DNA of 64,000 nucleotides, taken from Dryococelus australis. Taxonomy: Eukaryota; Arthropoda; Insecta; Phasmatodea; Phasmatidae. The stretch spans positions 215,144,547 to 215,208,546 of the forward strand of contig CM056995.1 of NCBI GenBank assembly GCA_029891345.1, read 5' to 3'. The notes beneath the pieces were generated by a model. That model saw nothing but the letters and a program-made list of their open reading frames with translations, had not been told where the DNA came from and ran no database searches. Made by a program: the position numbers and the translations under genes. Positions 12,143 to 23,313 of the stretch are shown in pieces (position 1 is the stretch's first letter; every line of letters starts with the position of its first letter).

Positions 12143-14501
12143 GTGTAGAATGTTCTATTACAAATGGCTGCTCTCTTAGGCCTATACGACGTGTAGACTA
12201 AACTCGTAGAAAACCAGTAGCGTAGAAAAATAGTTTACTTGTAGGATAATACAATCTATAGTAGAAAGTAGGACGGGATCTCAGGAAAATGTTGAGTAAT
12301 ATTCAAACTTCATAGAGTTAAAGTGTTTCTTAACGTGGCTTGCAGCTCACGGAGCGTCACAGCGTCTAATTGACCTAAGCTCCTAAACAGCTGCTTACAA
12401 TACGAAGGGGCTTACAGCACACTTCTCTACGTAGAAACAAAACAATATTAACTAAGCAAGCTGTAGAAACTAAAACACCCTAATATACTACTTAAAAAAA
12501 ACCTATGCTACGTCCAACTTCTGGACGTGCGTCCTGAATTAGGTCTTAACCCGTTGAAAGATGGCGGAAAGAGCGATCTCGTAACTGAAACTACACACCT
12601 AGCCGTACGCTATCATGCTAGCCAATGGTAGGATTAAAACCTGCCAGCCAACCGGAAGGCTTCCTACTCAAACAGCTAATCTGACACTCCTAACGGCCTA
12701 ATTCCTTATGGAAAAGAGTTACGGGTCTCGTAGAAGGTAATAAAAAAATAACACAATAAATTCCCTGAAACAATTGCAATAATGTGAGATCAGAAAATAA
12801 ATGAAAATATTGAATTATTAATTAAAATACAAACAAAAATAAAATCTAGCTAAGTCAGGAACTTAAACGTAAATTACTGCCATTCTAACATCTAATTATT
12901 CAAATTCCTAAACATACGAAAATTAATAAAAATAAATATAAATTAAATACATGTGAAAAACGTGTGCAAATTACCGTGTTTGACATTGACAGTGTATATG
13001 TGTAAAAAAATGCATAGATTATAAAAATGGTTGCAGAAATTGTAAAAGTTTATGTTACAGTATTTACGAATACAATTTAATATATCATATTATATATTTA
13101 CTTCCTCTAGCACTTCAAGAACGTATACATTTCTTACTGGAGGATTGTTTGTATACTTTAAGATATAATTTAAGAACTCAGTGGATAGTACCAGCCCTCC
13201 AAAACTTTTTTTTTTGTGTTATTTGGTTTTGTAACCAACTTATACAGTAAAAGTGAATAGCTGAGTTTAAATTGCCTCAGATTGACGCCAGACACACTTT
13301 ATCTTTAGAATCCCTACGTATTCAGATTAGTTGTATTAATTTTTTTTTTCGCAGACTGGACATGACACTTTAGTCACTGATTCTGAGGGCCTTGAAATCA
13401 AGGCGACAACGAACTGTGATGAAGTGGAGGCAACATCGTAGAAAGATCTGGCAAATACCATTCCCATCACACCACGTTGTAGCTCTGTTAAGATGAAAAG
13501 GAAAAGGCAAAATGAAAAAAGGCTATTCGAGGATCACAAAATCGATTGCTCAGCATAACATAAGCAACATTTCATTTCAGGCTAACATGTGACAATATGA
13601 CGCAAAAACTCATACTCAGGATCAGCTTCCTCAGAGTACCAATCTTCTCATAATACCATGTAGTCCCACGCTTCAACGCCCGTTGCTTCTCCTCCCGTTT
13701 TCTCAACTACCCCTTACCAACAACCCTTCTCTCAACTACCCCTTAGCAACAGCCCAGTTATCGTGAAGTTAACTGACCACATACCTGTATACAGTCCCAG
13801 GCGCTTCTCGATTTTACACAATTGAAATAATTAATTAATCTACACAGAAAACTTTTGTGTGTAAAAAAGTATAATTATTATTATTTGTAACGTTATATAT
13901 GCTCCCATGTACTCTATAATTAATGTCTAAGCAGCAAAAAAGGGCAAATATATAAAGATTTAATTGTAAAATTAAAGTAGCTAATTTATTACTTGCATTT
14001 ACCTTTATGCACTGCTTCAATTTCTCTATCAGAGCTTAACAAGTTTCTGGCACAATTTTTGAAATACACTGTTTTGATATTTTTAACAGATATTGTAAGC
14101 TAGTGTACGAATCCCTTGTTACGAGGAACTGTAATGTTATAGCCACGCGGATTTTCACAAGCACAGATTGCCTAAATCTTGTGACCTTTTCCCAATTCTC
14201 TGTCCAACTACACTTATTAAAAATTCAAAATCTTTTCGTGTCATTCGTGTGAAATTTTTGAAATGTTCGTCATCAAGGCGATTTACCAATGAAGTTCTAG
14301 TGCGTCTCACCCATTCCTTCCGATTCTTTCCCTTCTTTTTATTCAACAATGATCACGTTACAAACATACTCCCTGCTGCTATCACATCAATCTTGAGACT
14401 GAATTATGAGCCGCTTGCCGAGAATGCGGGAACGACCCGAGCAACAACGCACAACATGAGCATGCATGACTGTTCGCAGCAGCAAATTTTCTCCACACGA
14501 G

Positions 14502-14558
14502 CGTTCGCGAACGCTCATTCGGCTCGTGCGGGCAAAATGCTCAAGTGTTGACGCGGCT
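14502..14558 (-). repeat. Harbinger right terminal inverted repeat
   Basis: Mirror of 7134-7190, followed directly by TTA (14559-14561). The transposase start codon lies about 150 bases inward. Confidence 0.9.
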
Positions 14559-14561
14559 TTA

Positions 14562-15837
14562 CATGAACATGTTACATGTAAACTGTTATGTGAAATGGCA
14601 ACAAACTATAGTCTTAACATTCACAAGATTCCTTGTTTCATTATCTCCATTCATATGGATTTAGATTTAGTTGTATCGTGTACTTAAGATTCCCACTTAC
14701 CTGGCACACAAGTTGTGTTATAATCTTAGGTAACCCTACATTTACATTAATTCAAGTAACCAGAAGTAACACAGCCAAACATCCATCCCAAAAACCGTTA
14801 TTCACATTTACAGTGTAAATGCTTAGAGCCTGAGACACTATAGTCACTAAAACTGCCTTGCTTGTGTTGTTAAATAATAATGTGGGGATTTAAATTGCTT
14901 AATTTTTTACGTCATTACACACATTTGAGAACCACTCTCTGGTATTCATGAAAGAAGCCATAAAAGAGAATTTAAAAAATGTACGTTCTTTTGGAAGGAA
15001 CATTAATATTCCATTTCTTGTACTCAGAGGGGTTTGGGGGGGGGGGGTGCTTTCCAGAATTTGGAATGGACTCACTATAAAATAGTACTCCCCCAATAAA
15101 TGAAAGATTGTCAGAAACTCTATTATTAAATAATATAATCTCTTTTTTATATACATGTTTGCAAATCACTACATATTTTTAGCATTTCGCCATTTAAATT
15201 ATTTAATATCTTCGTGAATAAAAATTAATTTTAATCAATTTTTAATACATTATTGTGATTATCACAAATTTGTGCATGGTACATATTCTTGGATTCAAGA
15301 CATCGTAAATACAAATCTTACTATGTAAAAATAATTATATATATTTTCCAACTGCACTGAATGTTTGTGATCGAAGATATTAAATTTAAATACTAAATAC
15401 ACCACTAAAAAATATACCAATCGTACATCTAACTATAAAATCTAAGATTTTAATACATGCTATTTTTAATTACAAACATGTTTACATGGCGTATGCTTTA
15501 GGATTCTTTGTTGGTTCACTTCCTTGATACACATAATTATGCGCGTCCAAATAGCTGTATTATTTTATATGGCATTGTTACTGCCTTGTTAGCTGTACTA
15601 CAACGCAAGGATGAAAAACTTCAGACAGAGACACTGTTTGTAGCTGATTCACGGTTAACTAAGCACATTTCAAACGTTCTCTGGAAAAATAATTTTGGCC
15701 TGTAACTGCATATATTTTAATATAGTATTTGTTGTAGTTCTTAGAGTAACGCAGGCATCCATTTAGGAGAAGTGGTTCTAAGTTATAACCTCTTACATAA
15801 ATTAATTATTAAATTGTTGGCCATTCAGATAGGTTTC
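14562..15837. other. no gene recognised
   Basis: AT-rich sequence between two transposons. It contains a 12-base G run at 15036-15047 and no recognisable domain or terminal repeats. Confidence 0.4.
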
Positions 15838-15840
15838 TTG

Positions 15841-17704
15841 GGGCCGGTTTCACCCACAGATCTTAGAATTTAACCGCTACTTAAACACAGAATAATCTGT
15901 GCCTAGCACCTTGTACCGTTTCACCAACTTTAAGCTCTTCTTAAAATGTTTTAAGCAGCTCTTAGTTTAGGCAGCCGAAATCGGATACCCAACTCCCTAA
16001 GCTCTTTAAATCATTGTAAACAAATTAAAAGGAACATAGCTGCGACCGAAAAAAAAATTGTGTTTAAATAACCCCAAATGTGTTATAAAGTATTTAGTTT
16101 TATAATTTAAATTATTTTATAAATAGAAATAAGAAATTATTGTGTATCACTGTTATCGAGTATGGGTGTAAGTCTTTATTTGCTGAAATAACCTATGACG
16201 ATGGTCGAAAATAAAGCTCGTGGCAGTCTTATATTTGTTTATATGCATTTTGCATGTATTTTCAAGAGGAAAACCCAATATAAACGTAGGAAATTGAGTG
16301 TAAAGGCAGGTAGCTGATTGATAAAATATGAATTTATCGAGTATGCATAAGCTACGGAAGTACCTATTTGAAATGAATGGAAAAGATATGTGCCTTCACT
16401 ACACTGCATGTATGTACGATATGTAGGCCTAAAAATATATGATTACTTTGATAGAATTTGAGACTGGACATAATATAGTGCATTTACACCTACGTTTTGC
16501 TACATATGGAAGATTTGCAGTACAAGTTTGGCACACATTCGACTTAGTTTTGAATTAGAAAAGTTAACGAGGGTCCAATTAAAGATGTACAGGTGTGACG
16601 TGATAATCATATTTATTCAAATTCGGACACTGGGCGTTTCTAAATTGCTCGTGAATATTGTCAATGTTATTGTGAAAAAACTACCACAATTTCAGAAAGT
16701 TCAATCCTGGTTAGTGATGAAAGCCAAACCGAATCTTTAAAACATAGCAGTGATATCGTACATAAAACATAAAACAGTTCTATTAAAGTAGAAAAATTCG
16801 GGATGGCCTTGTACACTGTAGTAAATGTAGGCCCAGTGTTGTTTTTTGAGGTCAATAAGATTTTTACACGGAATATACATTACGTCTAGGGAATATTTAA
16901 TCAGTGCCTAAACAAGACAACAGTTTAATTTTAAAAATTCATCATTAACCTAAATCATTATTTTTATGAAGCTTTTAATATATAAATGCTTGATGAAAGC
17001 TACTTAAATATATGTAACGAGTCTAAAACGTTACCCGAGCAGATAAACTATAAAACAACATTATTCTGACTAGTAAAAAAACAGCCCAGGCCTCATGTAG
17101 ATCGTAACTTAGACTGCAAGAAATCACACTTCTTGGCACTGACAATTACTAAAAACGATCATAAAACATCACAGAATTGAAACACAACACTTCCACGATG
17201 ATAAATCAGTCTCGAAAAATTAAAAAAAAAACTCCTATTCACTAACGTAATTTTAACATAAATAAATTTCGGTACGCATAGTTAGTTGAACAAATCGAGT
17301 ACACACATTTTTCGTATATGCAGTGGCATTTGTTTTAATTGGTTCTCATTATTCACCACGCAAACGATAAAGCTTTAATAGTTTATTATAAAACAAATAT
17401 TTATTTAGGATTCGCAATGCGCATAAAAAAAGTATACATATCATTTCAGGGGGGGGGGGGGGAATGTTTTTTGTTTTCCTTTCGTTGAAATAATTCTCAT
17501 TGGTTCGTTTAGTCACATGACCACAATGCGCCACTACCTACATGAGAATATTTGCAACTTGTTTCTTTAAGCAATGCCCAGCTAAAACACGCTTATAAAA
17601 CTGAGTTTTACAGTGGCGAAACACCTCGACATCCTTAAGAGCCACTTAAGCTTAAGTATTGCTTTGCTGGAACCTAGTTTATTCCTTGTTGGCGAAACCG
17701 GCCC
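15841..17704 (+). mobile_element. 1.86 kb inverted-repeat element, copy 1 (Harbinger-like ends)
   Basis: The left end begins GGGCCGGTTTCACC and the right end, reverse complemented, begins GGGCCGGTTTCGCC. TTG lies on both sides (15838-15840, 17705-17707). The related copy at 40731 is preceded by TTA, which suggests the 3-bp targets of the PIF/Harbinger superfamily. Both ends have AGCTCTTC/CTTAAG-like subterminal motifs. There is no convincing protein in either copy, so this is a long non-autonomous element, or its coding capacity has been lost. A 12-13 base G run lies near 17450. Superfamily placement is inferred from end sequence and target size only. Confidence 0.75.
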
Positions 17705-17762
17705 TTGATGTTTTATACGAACAGGAGTGAGGACTGGCGAAATAACATGTTTGGGTTGTAAC

Positions 17763-18474
17763 TAGTGATGGGTAGTTCACGAACTACCAGTTCATTTTGA
17801 ACTGGTCTTGATAAAGAACTAGGTGCATAGTTCTCCGCGACATAAAAGAACTAGTCTCTTGTGATATCGGTCAGTCATTCTCTTAGTACCAGCAACTAGG
17901 CCAGGCGCGCCACAGTGCACAACTGCGCATGCTCCGTCGTTCGTCGCTCCCTGCACCTTTACCCCTTCTGGCTTCACCGCCCACCGTGACTGGCCACATC
18001 GCAACTTGCATACTTCTTATCAATCTGCCTCTGTCTGTCGGTATCTTTGTTTTAGCTTGTTCAGAGCTGCCTCGAACTGTAGGGATCGCAAAGCATGCCT
18101 ACCTAGTTCAATAGTGACATGAGTCGCAAATCGGTGGGGAACTACACACAATAAAGCACTAATTCTTTAGCAATTAATTTACAAACATCACCTATTTGCT
18201 TCTCTTTCCGTTTCAAGCTTACTTAGATTCTTCTGACGAAGGGAAATGGAACTGTGAAAGAGGAAACCTATTTAGTTCTTGGGCCGAGGTACAGAAAGAG
18301 ACCTATCTAGTTCTCGGACCGAGGTTACACTTGCGCTCTGCAGATCGCCAGAACGCGTGATCATTCGACTGTGACCTATATAGTTCAAAAGAACGGTTCC
18401 CAATGAACTGTTCTCAAATGTGCCTAGTTCGGAACGACCTAGTTCATTCTAGTGAACTATATTTCCCATCACTA
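17763..18474. mobile_element. non-autonomous hAT element with 8-bp target duplication
   Basis: Ends are TAGTGATGGGTAGTTCAC on the left and, reverse complemented, TAGTGATGGGAAATATAGTT on the right. GTTGTAAC flanks the element exactly on both sides (17755-17762, 18475-18482), the 8-bp duplication that defines hAT insertions. The 712-base interior contains repeated TAGTTC/GAACTA motifs near both ends, as expected for subterminal transposase binding sites, and a GC-richer centre without a transposase. The ends differ from those near the other hAT remnants in the window. Confidence 0.92.
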
Positions 18475-18936
18475 GTTGTAACAGTTTGACAATATCGCAT
18501 GAGCTATATGTGGACACTAGTCGCCAGCTCAATGGCATAGAAAGCTCCTACATGCGATGTACGGAAGGGGAGATAGTTTGCAGAAAGACGAGACTGAGCA
18601 AGGTTTTGAAAAGCGCTTAATTGACAGTAAAACAGCTGCAGGATGGTACAGCATATAGTTTTCGTTGAAGCAAATATTCGCTCTCTGTTATAAACATGTT
18701 ACATTGATTCTATTCAGAAAGTTTTATTTAAAATAACCAAAAATTTAATCGGCATGGTTTCTTGCAGAATTCTTCTAATACATCCCCTGAGTTGACATTA
18801 ATATCAAAATGAATGTTTAAAAGTGCCAGACCATTTAAACGACTTTCTGCCATTGAGTTACGCAAGTATGATTTCAGGCGCTTCAGTCTAGAGAATGATC
18901 ACTCATTTGTATCTGTTGTTACTGGCAATGAAGCTA

Positions 18937-19379
18937 GGAGACCGGGGCAAGTTGACACAGTCTACGTGGTTGCGTAGTCGTCCGCTAGAACGAGCCACTA
19001 TTAACATGTCGCACTCTTCCTTCGCCTGTGGACCTGCCACGGTAGTTTCAGGGCAATCGCCATACAAACGGAATAGTCATATACATTTACGTTATTTTTG
19101 ACCTGGTGAGTAATGTTTCAGTACTTCAGTGTTTATCTTATTTGTGCTATTTAATGTAGTTATTACAAGTTAACCATTGTAGCCTCTTAACACGCATGAA
19201 TCACTTAAACGTTTTATATGCGATTTGTTGCTATTGAAAAAAGTTTTGTAAGTAAAGGCGACCATGTTGTTGGAAAACATTGGTGGGGTCTAGTTGGCAC
19301 AATCTGACGGGGGTTAGTTGGCACAGTGTGTCAACTAGTCCCCACTAATTGTTAATGTCATTTTAGCCCCGGTCTCCCC
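18937..19379. mobile_element. 443-bp TA-flanked MITE inside the hAT C-terminus
   Basis: Ends are GGAGACCGGGGC on the left and, reverse complemented, GGGGAGACCGGGGC on the right. TA lies at both borders (18935-18936, 19380-19381), fitting a Tc1/mariner-type target. When the element is skipped, the hAT frame runs on without a break from LLHI to ASLPVTT, showing that it is a later insertion. Near the right end TAGTTGGCACA-like motifs occur in both orientations. Confidence 0.85.
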
Positions 19380-19528
19380 TATATGGAGGAGTGCCTTCAC
19401 TGTTGGAAACTGAGTTTTACTGCACTTGTAAAAAGCATACAAAGCATTTTGATGTTGTGGTTTTGAGGCAAGAAATCGGTACCAAAGCTGTAGCTCGCTA
19501 ATGGCTTCCTGTTAACTGCAGTACGTTC

Positions 19529-19992
19529 CTGTTAACTGCAAGATGGCGGCTGGGCGCCATCTTGTTCCAGACCGCCGAAGGCTCTGCCCATTCAACGACC
19601 ACCGGGAGGACCACCTGTCCAGTGGTCCTGTGGTCATCGTCATCTTCGCCAGCCGTCGTCGAGAGCCCTCTCGCAACCATCTACGTTACCCAGGGTAATT
19701 ATATTTCCTATTAGGGCGATTTAGGTTGGTGAGGTGATGGGATAGGCGAAGGCACATTCAGGCTTCATCACTGTAACTATCCAAATTAATATCTTAAGCC
19801 TCTGGCACATAATAACGTAATTGTAAAGGTGATTGAATATTGTCTTAAAATAAGTTGCATCTTGGGCAGCTAGATTGTAATAGCAGCATACTTGAATAAA
19901 GTAGTGTTTTTATATAACTGAGTGTCTTACCTCTGACTACTATTACCCTCCTCTTAAGTGTGTGACCTTTCTCCTCTGGAAGGGTCACAGCA
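19529..19992 (+). repeat. gypsy 5' LTR (left limit inferred)
   Basis: Ends CACAGCA at 19992. The start at TGTTAACTGC (19529) is inferred; a 20-base tandem (TTCCTGTTAACTGCA...) spans 19506-19540, so 19509 is an alternative. It carries AATAAA near 19896 (TTGAATAAAGTAG) and a 10-bp hairpin at 19539-19564 containing AAGATGGCGG. Confidence 0.6.
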
Positions 19993-20589
19993 AATGGTGG
20001 CGGCGCCATTCGCATCCGACCTTCCCCTTAATTTTGCATTGCAAATTAAAGAAAATTTTAATGTAATTCAATAAATATAATAAGTTAGGAATTAGTGGAG
20101 ATGCTTCTCCCCTCCCACCTCCCAACAGGGTTCGCATTCCCTCGTAACTTGTGGGTTAGCAAAATCCAACCGGTTAAAGTGCTAGACCTCGTAGTAAACA
20201 GTAGTAGCATTGAAATTTTTCATTCAAAGCTTACAATGTGTTCTGATTCAGAAAATTGCGGTCCCTTAGGAACGAGCGAGCACAGTGCCACGTCAACAAA
20301 ACGTGACCGTACATTCACCCATTGTTCTGTAGAGTAGAGAGTGTGTGTATCCATTTTAGCTTATAACCTTTAATGCATGCTAAACCATGACACCACTATT
20401 CGGGCTATTTTACTTTCTGCAATATGCAAATTTCCACGTAAGAGTGCGCAGGTGGAAATTAAATTTTACAAAAGCTTTGTGTGTGAATGATAGTTAATAA
20501 GACTACACTCAGTATCGTTATTGTGAACACCAAAACTTCATGACTGTCAACCCCGCAACACGTTTCGTCAAAACGGCATGCAACATTCT

Positions 20590-21640
20590 CAAACACACTA
20601 CTATTGACCTAACAGATACTCAAATGAAGTTTCAGGAATGCCACACTAACACCACAGAAAAATCAACACCTCCTTGCTTCAGAAGAAAAACTATTAATAC
20701 AAAACCCAGAGCTAATTGAACAATTTAACACCTATTCTACACGACTGACACGCAGTCTGCTGAATAAAATAACGAATAGCGGCCTTCTGCCTGCAAAACC
20801 ACCACCCACTTACGAAAACGTACCACCCAGCACATCAGAATATTTATCACCAATACAAATAGAAACTACCACTGAACACAATTACGAAACCTCACTCCTA
20901 GCCACACCACTAGCAAGTACAGAACATCACACAAACATGGCTAATCCACAACCATTCAAAATTGTAGTAGAACACCCCTTCTCCATACCCATGTTTTCGG
21001 GAAACGAGAATGAGAACATGACATACTTCCTAGAATAGTATAACTTAGCGGCAGAAACAAACAACTGGGATGAAGCCGAAAAATGCCACAGATTAAAACT
21101 TTACTTGAACAGTATGGCTAAACACACGTTAGATAACTTCACCCAAACCCAGGGAAGACAAATTACGTGGAATGCAACTGTTACTAAACTGAAAACCACT
21201 TTTTCGACTCCGGCTGCTGAAGAATGCCTCAAATAATTACTGTATACAACCAAACAAAAGCTAGGTGAGAGTGCACAAACACACATTGAGAACTTAATGT
21301 ATTACAGATGCAAATAAAATCAGAATATCACAGATGCCGAATTTATTGCTATTGTATGGCACTCTCTCCTGCAATAAGCCTTCAGAATGAGTCCATTCAG
21401 GATTTAATGAATAATGTAAAATGGGTCTAACTTGGGGTTTTTATGTACAACCAAGTAATTACAGGCAACATCACACACTCGTAAACATACTCCTTAAAAG
21501 AGGAAGTCTCCAAAATCAGAGGAAATTACGAACTTGTCGCTACAAAACCACAAATACCCTAATTCCACCAAACAGACAACTGCGCCAAATCACCCAACCA
21601 CAGAACACTTATTACAGGCGCACCCAATAACCCATCATTA
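20590..21640 (+). pseudogene. gypsy Gag remnant
   Basis: Structural protein relic. In one frame about 20690-20990 reads smoothly, including PPPTYENVPP, which holds a PPTY sequence at 20802-20813. The conserved gag fold follows: IPMFSGNENENMTYFLE, YNLAAETNNWDEAEK and HRLKLYLNSMAKHTL (about 20985-21130). In-frame stops appear from 21038 on, and several frame changes occur through 21640. The following 21640-22400 is Gln/Thr/Pro-rich and probably the decayed end of Gag. Confidence 0.7.
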
Positions 21641-22754
21641 TAGTTAAAGAATATATGTCGCACTCAGAGAAGTGTCACCAACCTCAATTTCAGAACTCCT
21701 GCACACAACCAAATACACCAGATAGGCAGCTCTATAGAACCACCCACCCACGCAAGGATACACAGAATTGGCAACCCAGCCTTCCCAAAACCACCCAAAC
21801 TTACACTCCCCCACAAAACCGTACGTATAACTCATACACGCCAAAAAAAACTCTTACACGAGGGGACAATAGGCACCTCCCTCAAAGATAGAACCACTAA
21901 CAAGGTGCGCACACACATTCCTCCCAAAGGCAGGCAGGCAGGTCCCTTAAGACGGCAATGCATAAATATGGAACAGACACAGAGCGGGACAAGCCAACGA
22001 CAGTTTCACAGAAATGCTCCACCCGAACAAAAAGTACAGTGCTTTATCAATGCATGCCAGGCGTTATTTAGCAAATGTGTGGCGACTCGATCGTACGCGG
22101 AAACAGCCAGCTTTAATAACTGCCGTGAAACCTTTGCAGAGAGACATCTTTGCCAACCTGTGTGCATACAAAAACTCCAGACAAACTCAGATCACGTATC
22201 ACATTTCAGGAACCAAGAAGCGGCCAAGTAAAACGGGGCGAAACAAGAAAAGACACCCGCAAAGCCACAAACGTTTATCAACATCATAATGCGACCATGA
22301 AATGCGATCTCAACACCCACACGGAATAGCTGACTCCGGCTAAGCAGGGCGACCAGGAAGAAAGCACAAATCAGAAAAACTGTTAAGTCAGAAGTACGCG
22401 CGCCGCCTTCATTGGGCCTCGGTTACAGACTGCCTTGGCATGCGCCCTCTGCTTGTACACATGCCACCAAGCAGCGGTGTGCCCCCTTTTCCCCAACCAA
22501 CGACAAGAATTTCTTACCGACATCGCTGCGCACTTTAACAAGTTCAAACAGTGCTTCCCGATTGGTCAAACTAGGATCAAATTGCCATGCGTGGGAAGCG
22601 ATAACACTGTCAACACAAATGAGGAACCATGTGGCGACGATGACAAGTGTGAGCACAACCTGAGCCACCGGTCCTACATACAGAATACAAACAAACATGA
22701 CACACCGACCGTGAAGGACGAGTGCCGTGCCAGTTACATTAAGACATCAACACC

Positions 22755-22946
22755 ATGCGTCCTTGTCCGGCTAGGCGGAACAGATACAATGTGTTAGTGG
22801 ACACTGGCTGTTCACGTTCATGCGTGGCATCTACATTAATTACTGTACAGAAACGCGAACCAGTAACTGAGACATTCCCACTAGTGGGTGCTACACAGGA
22901 AATAGATGTTCCCAGATTTAAAACAAACACAAGCATTAGCATTTGA
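22755..22946 (+). pseudogene. gypsy aspartic protease remnant
   Basis: Short frame containing the retropepsin active-site block VLVDTGCSRSCVAS, with the DTG triad intact, followed by a flap-like region (VGATQEIDVPRFKT). It lies between the Gag remnant and RT, as expected. Upstream and downstream frames are broken. Confidence 0.75.
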
Positions 22947-23313
22947 GACCATAACTTTCTACAAGAATTTTTATTAATAGAAAATCTTAAATTAGACATC
23001 ATTCTTGTGTGGACTTCATGAAGAAGTACGATGTAGTACTAATTTTAACTAAAGACATCATGTTTGTATATGCTTCGAAAAATAACAGATTTATCGAAAT
23101 TTCAGTCAACACTAATGCCATAGAATATGACATAAGCAATTGCATTGAACATTACATAAACAAAATCGAAGCTACCGAAACACATTCTACAAATGTAGCG
23201 GTAGGTAATATCAGCAACAAATTACCACCACATCAACAACAGGATCTACAGACCTTGCTCAAAGAATATAAAGATTGGTTTGCTAATTCCACACCGAACT
23301 GAGACCAAAGACT

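Larger units (their letters stand above)
7396..13830 (+). pseudogene. MADF-domain accessory protein of the Harbinger element
   Basis: MADF proteins of Harbinger elements are DNA-binding, Myb/SANT-like partners that help bring the transposase to the ends and into the nucleus (family knowledge). Exon 1 starts with ATG at 7396 (MEWTNDRCIELIQEYEKYPT) and, after a one-base frameshift near 7480, continues NKKHNAWVAIAKVVDRP to 7626. A GT-AG intron (7627-7754, pyrimidine-rich end) joins to exon 2 at 7755, which reads GTDDIY and, after a TA-repeat slip, SSKWFAFESCSFLLDRDEP, the end of the MADF fold. Exon 2 stops being readable near 7859. A strong acceptor (T-run then GCAG, ending 13354) opens exon 3, which reads DSEGLEIKATTNCDEVEATS, then a basic KMKRKRQNEKR stretch and a Pro/Ser/Gln-rich tail ending near 13830. 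The exon 2-3 phase is off by an indel. Assignment of exon 3 to this gene is an inference. Confidence 0.75.
8625..14349 (-). pseudogene. Harbinger transposase (HARBI1-like DDE nuclease), two exons
   Basis: The catalytic nuclease of the element. Exon 1 (14349 to 14003) starts MLNKKKGKNRKEWVRR and contains NFTRMTRKDFEFLIS, then in a shifted frame VAITLQFLVTRDSYTSLQYL and KISKQCISKIVPETC, ending at a GTAAAT donor. Exon 2 begins at 9371 after a TTTAAATTTTAG acceptor. The junction is in phase, joining IK to LPCTPEEWSSV. Exon 2 carries all three acidic residues: GAMDGKHV (first D, about 9280), ALVDANYNF (second D, about 9190) and LVENVFG (E, about 8910). The last part reads VMTIACLHNFVRRKW and an acidic tail to 8625. 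Stops occur at ETC*A and DF*NYH, with frameshifts near 8910. The 4.6 kb intron holds a solo LTR, a MITE and, on the other strand, the MADF exon 3. Confidence 0.9.
7134..14558. mobile_element. PIF/Harbinger DNA transposon, nearly full length, with nested insertions
   Basis: The ends are inverted repeats of about 57 bases. The left begins GGCCGCGTCTACGCTTGAGC and the right, reverse complemented, begins AGCCGCGTCAACACTTGAGC; both share CACGAGCCGAATGAGCG. The element is flanked by TTA on both sides (7131-7133 and 14559-14561), the 3-bp target duplication typical of PIF/Harbinger. Inside are the two genes expected for the superfamily: a MADF-domain accessory protein on the plus strand and a DDE nuclease on the minus strand. 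Later insertions include a solo LTR (10004-10887) and a small MITE (11287-11520). Both genes carry stops and frameshifts, so the copy is dead but young enough for its ends and splice sites to be legible. Confidence 0.92.
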
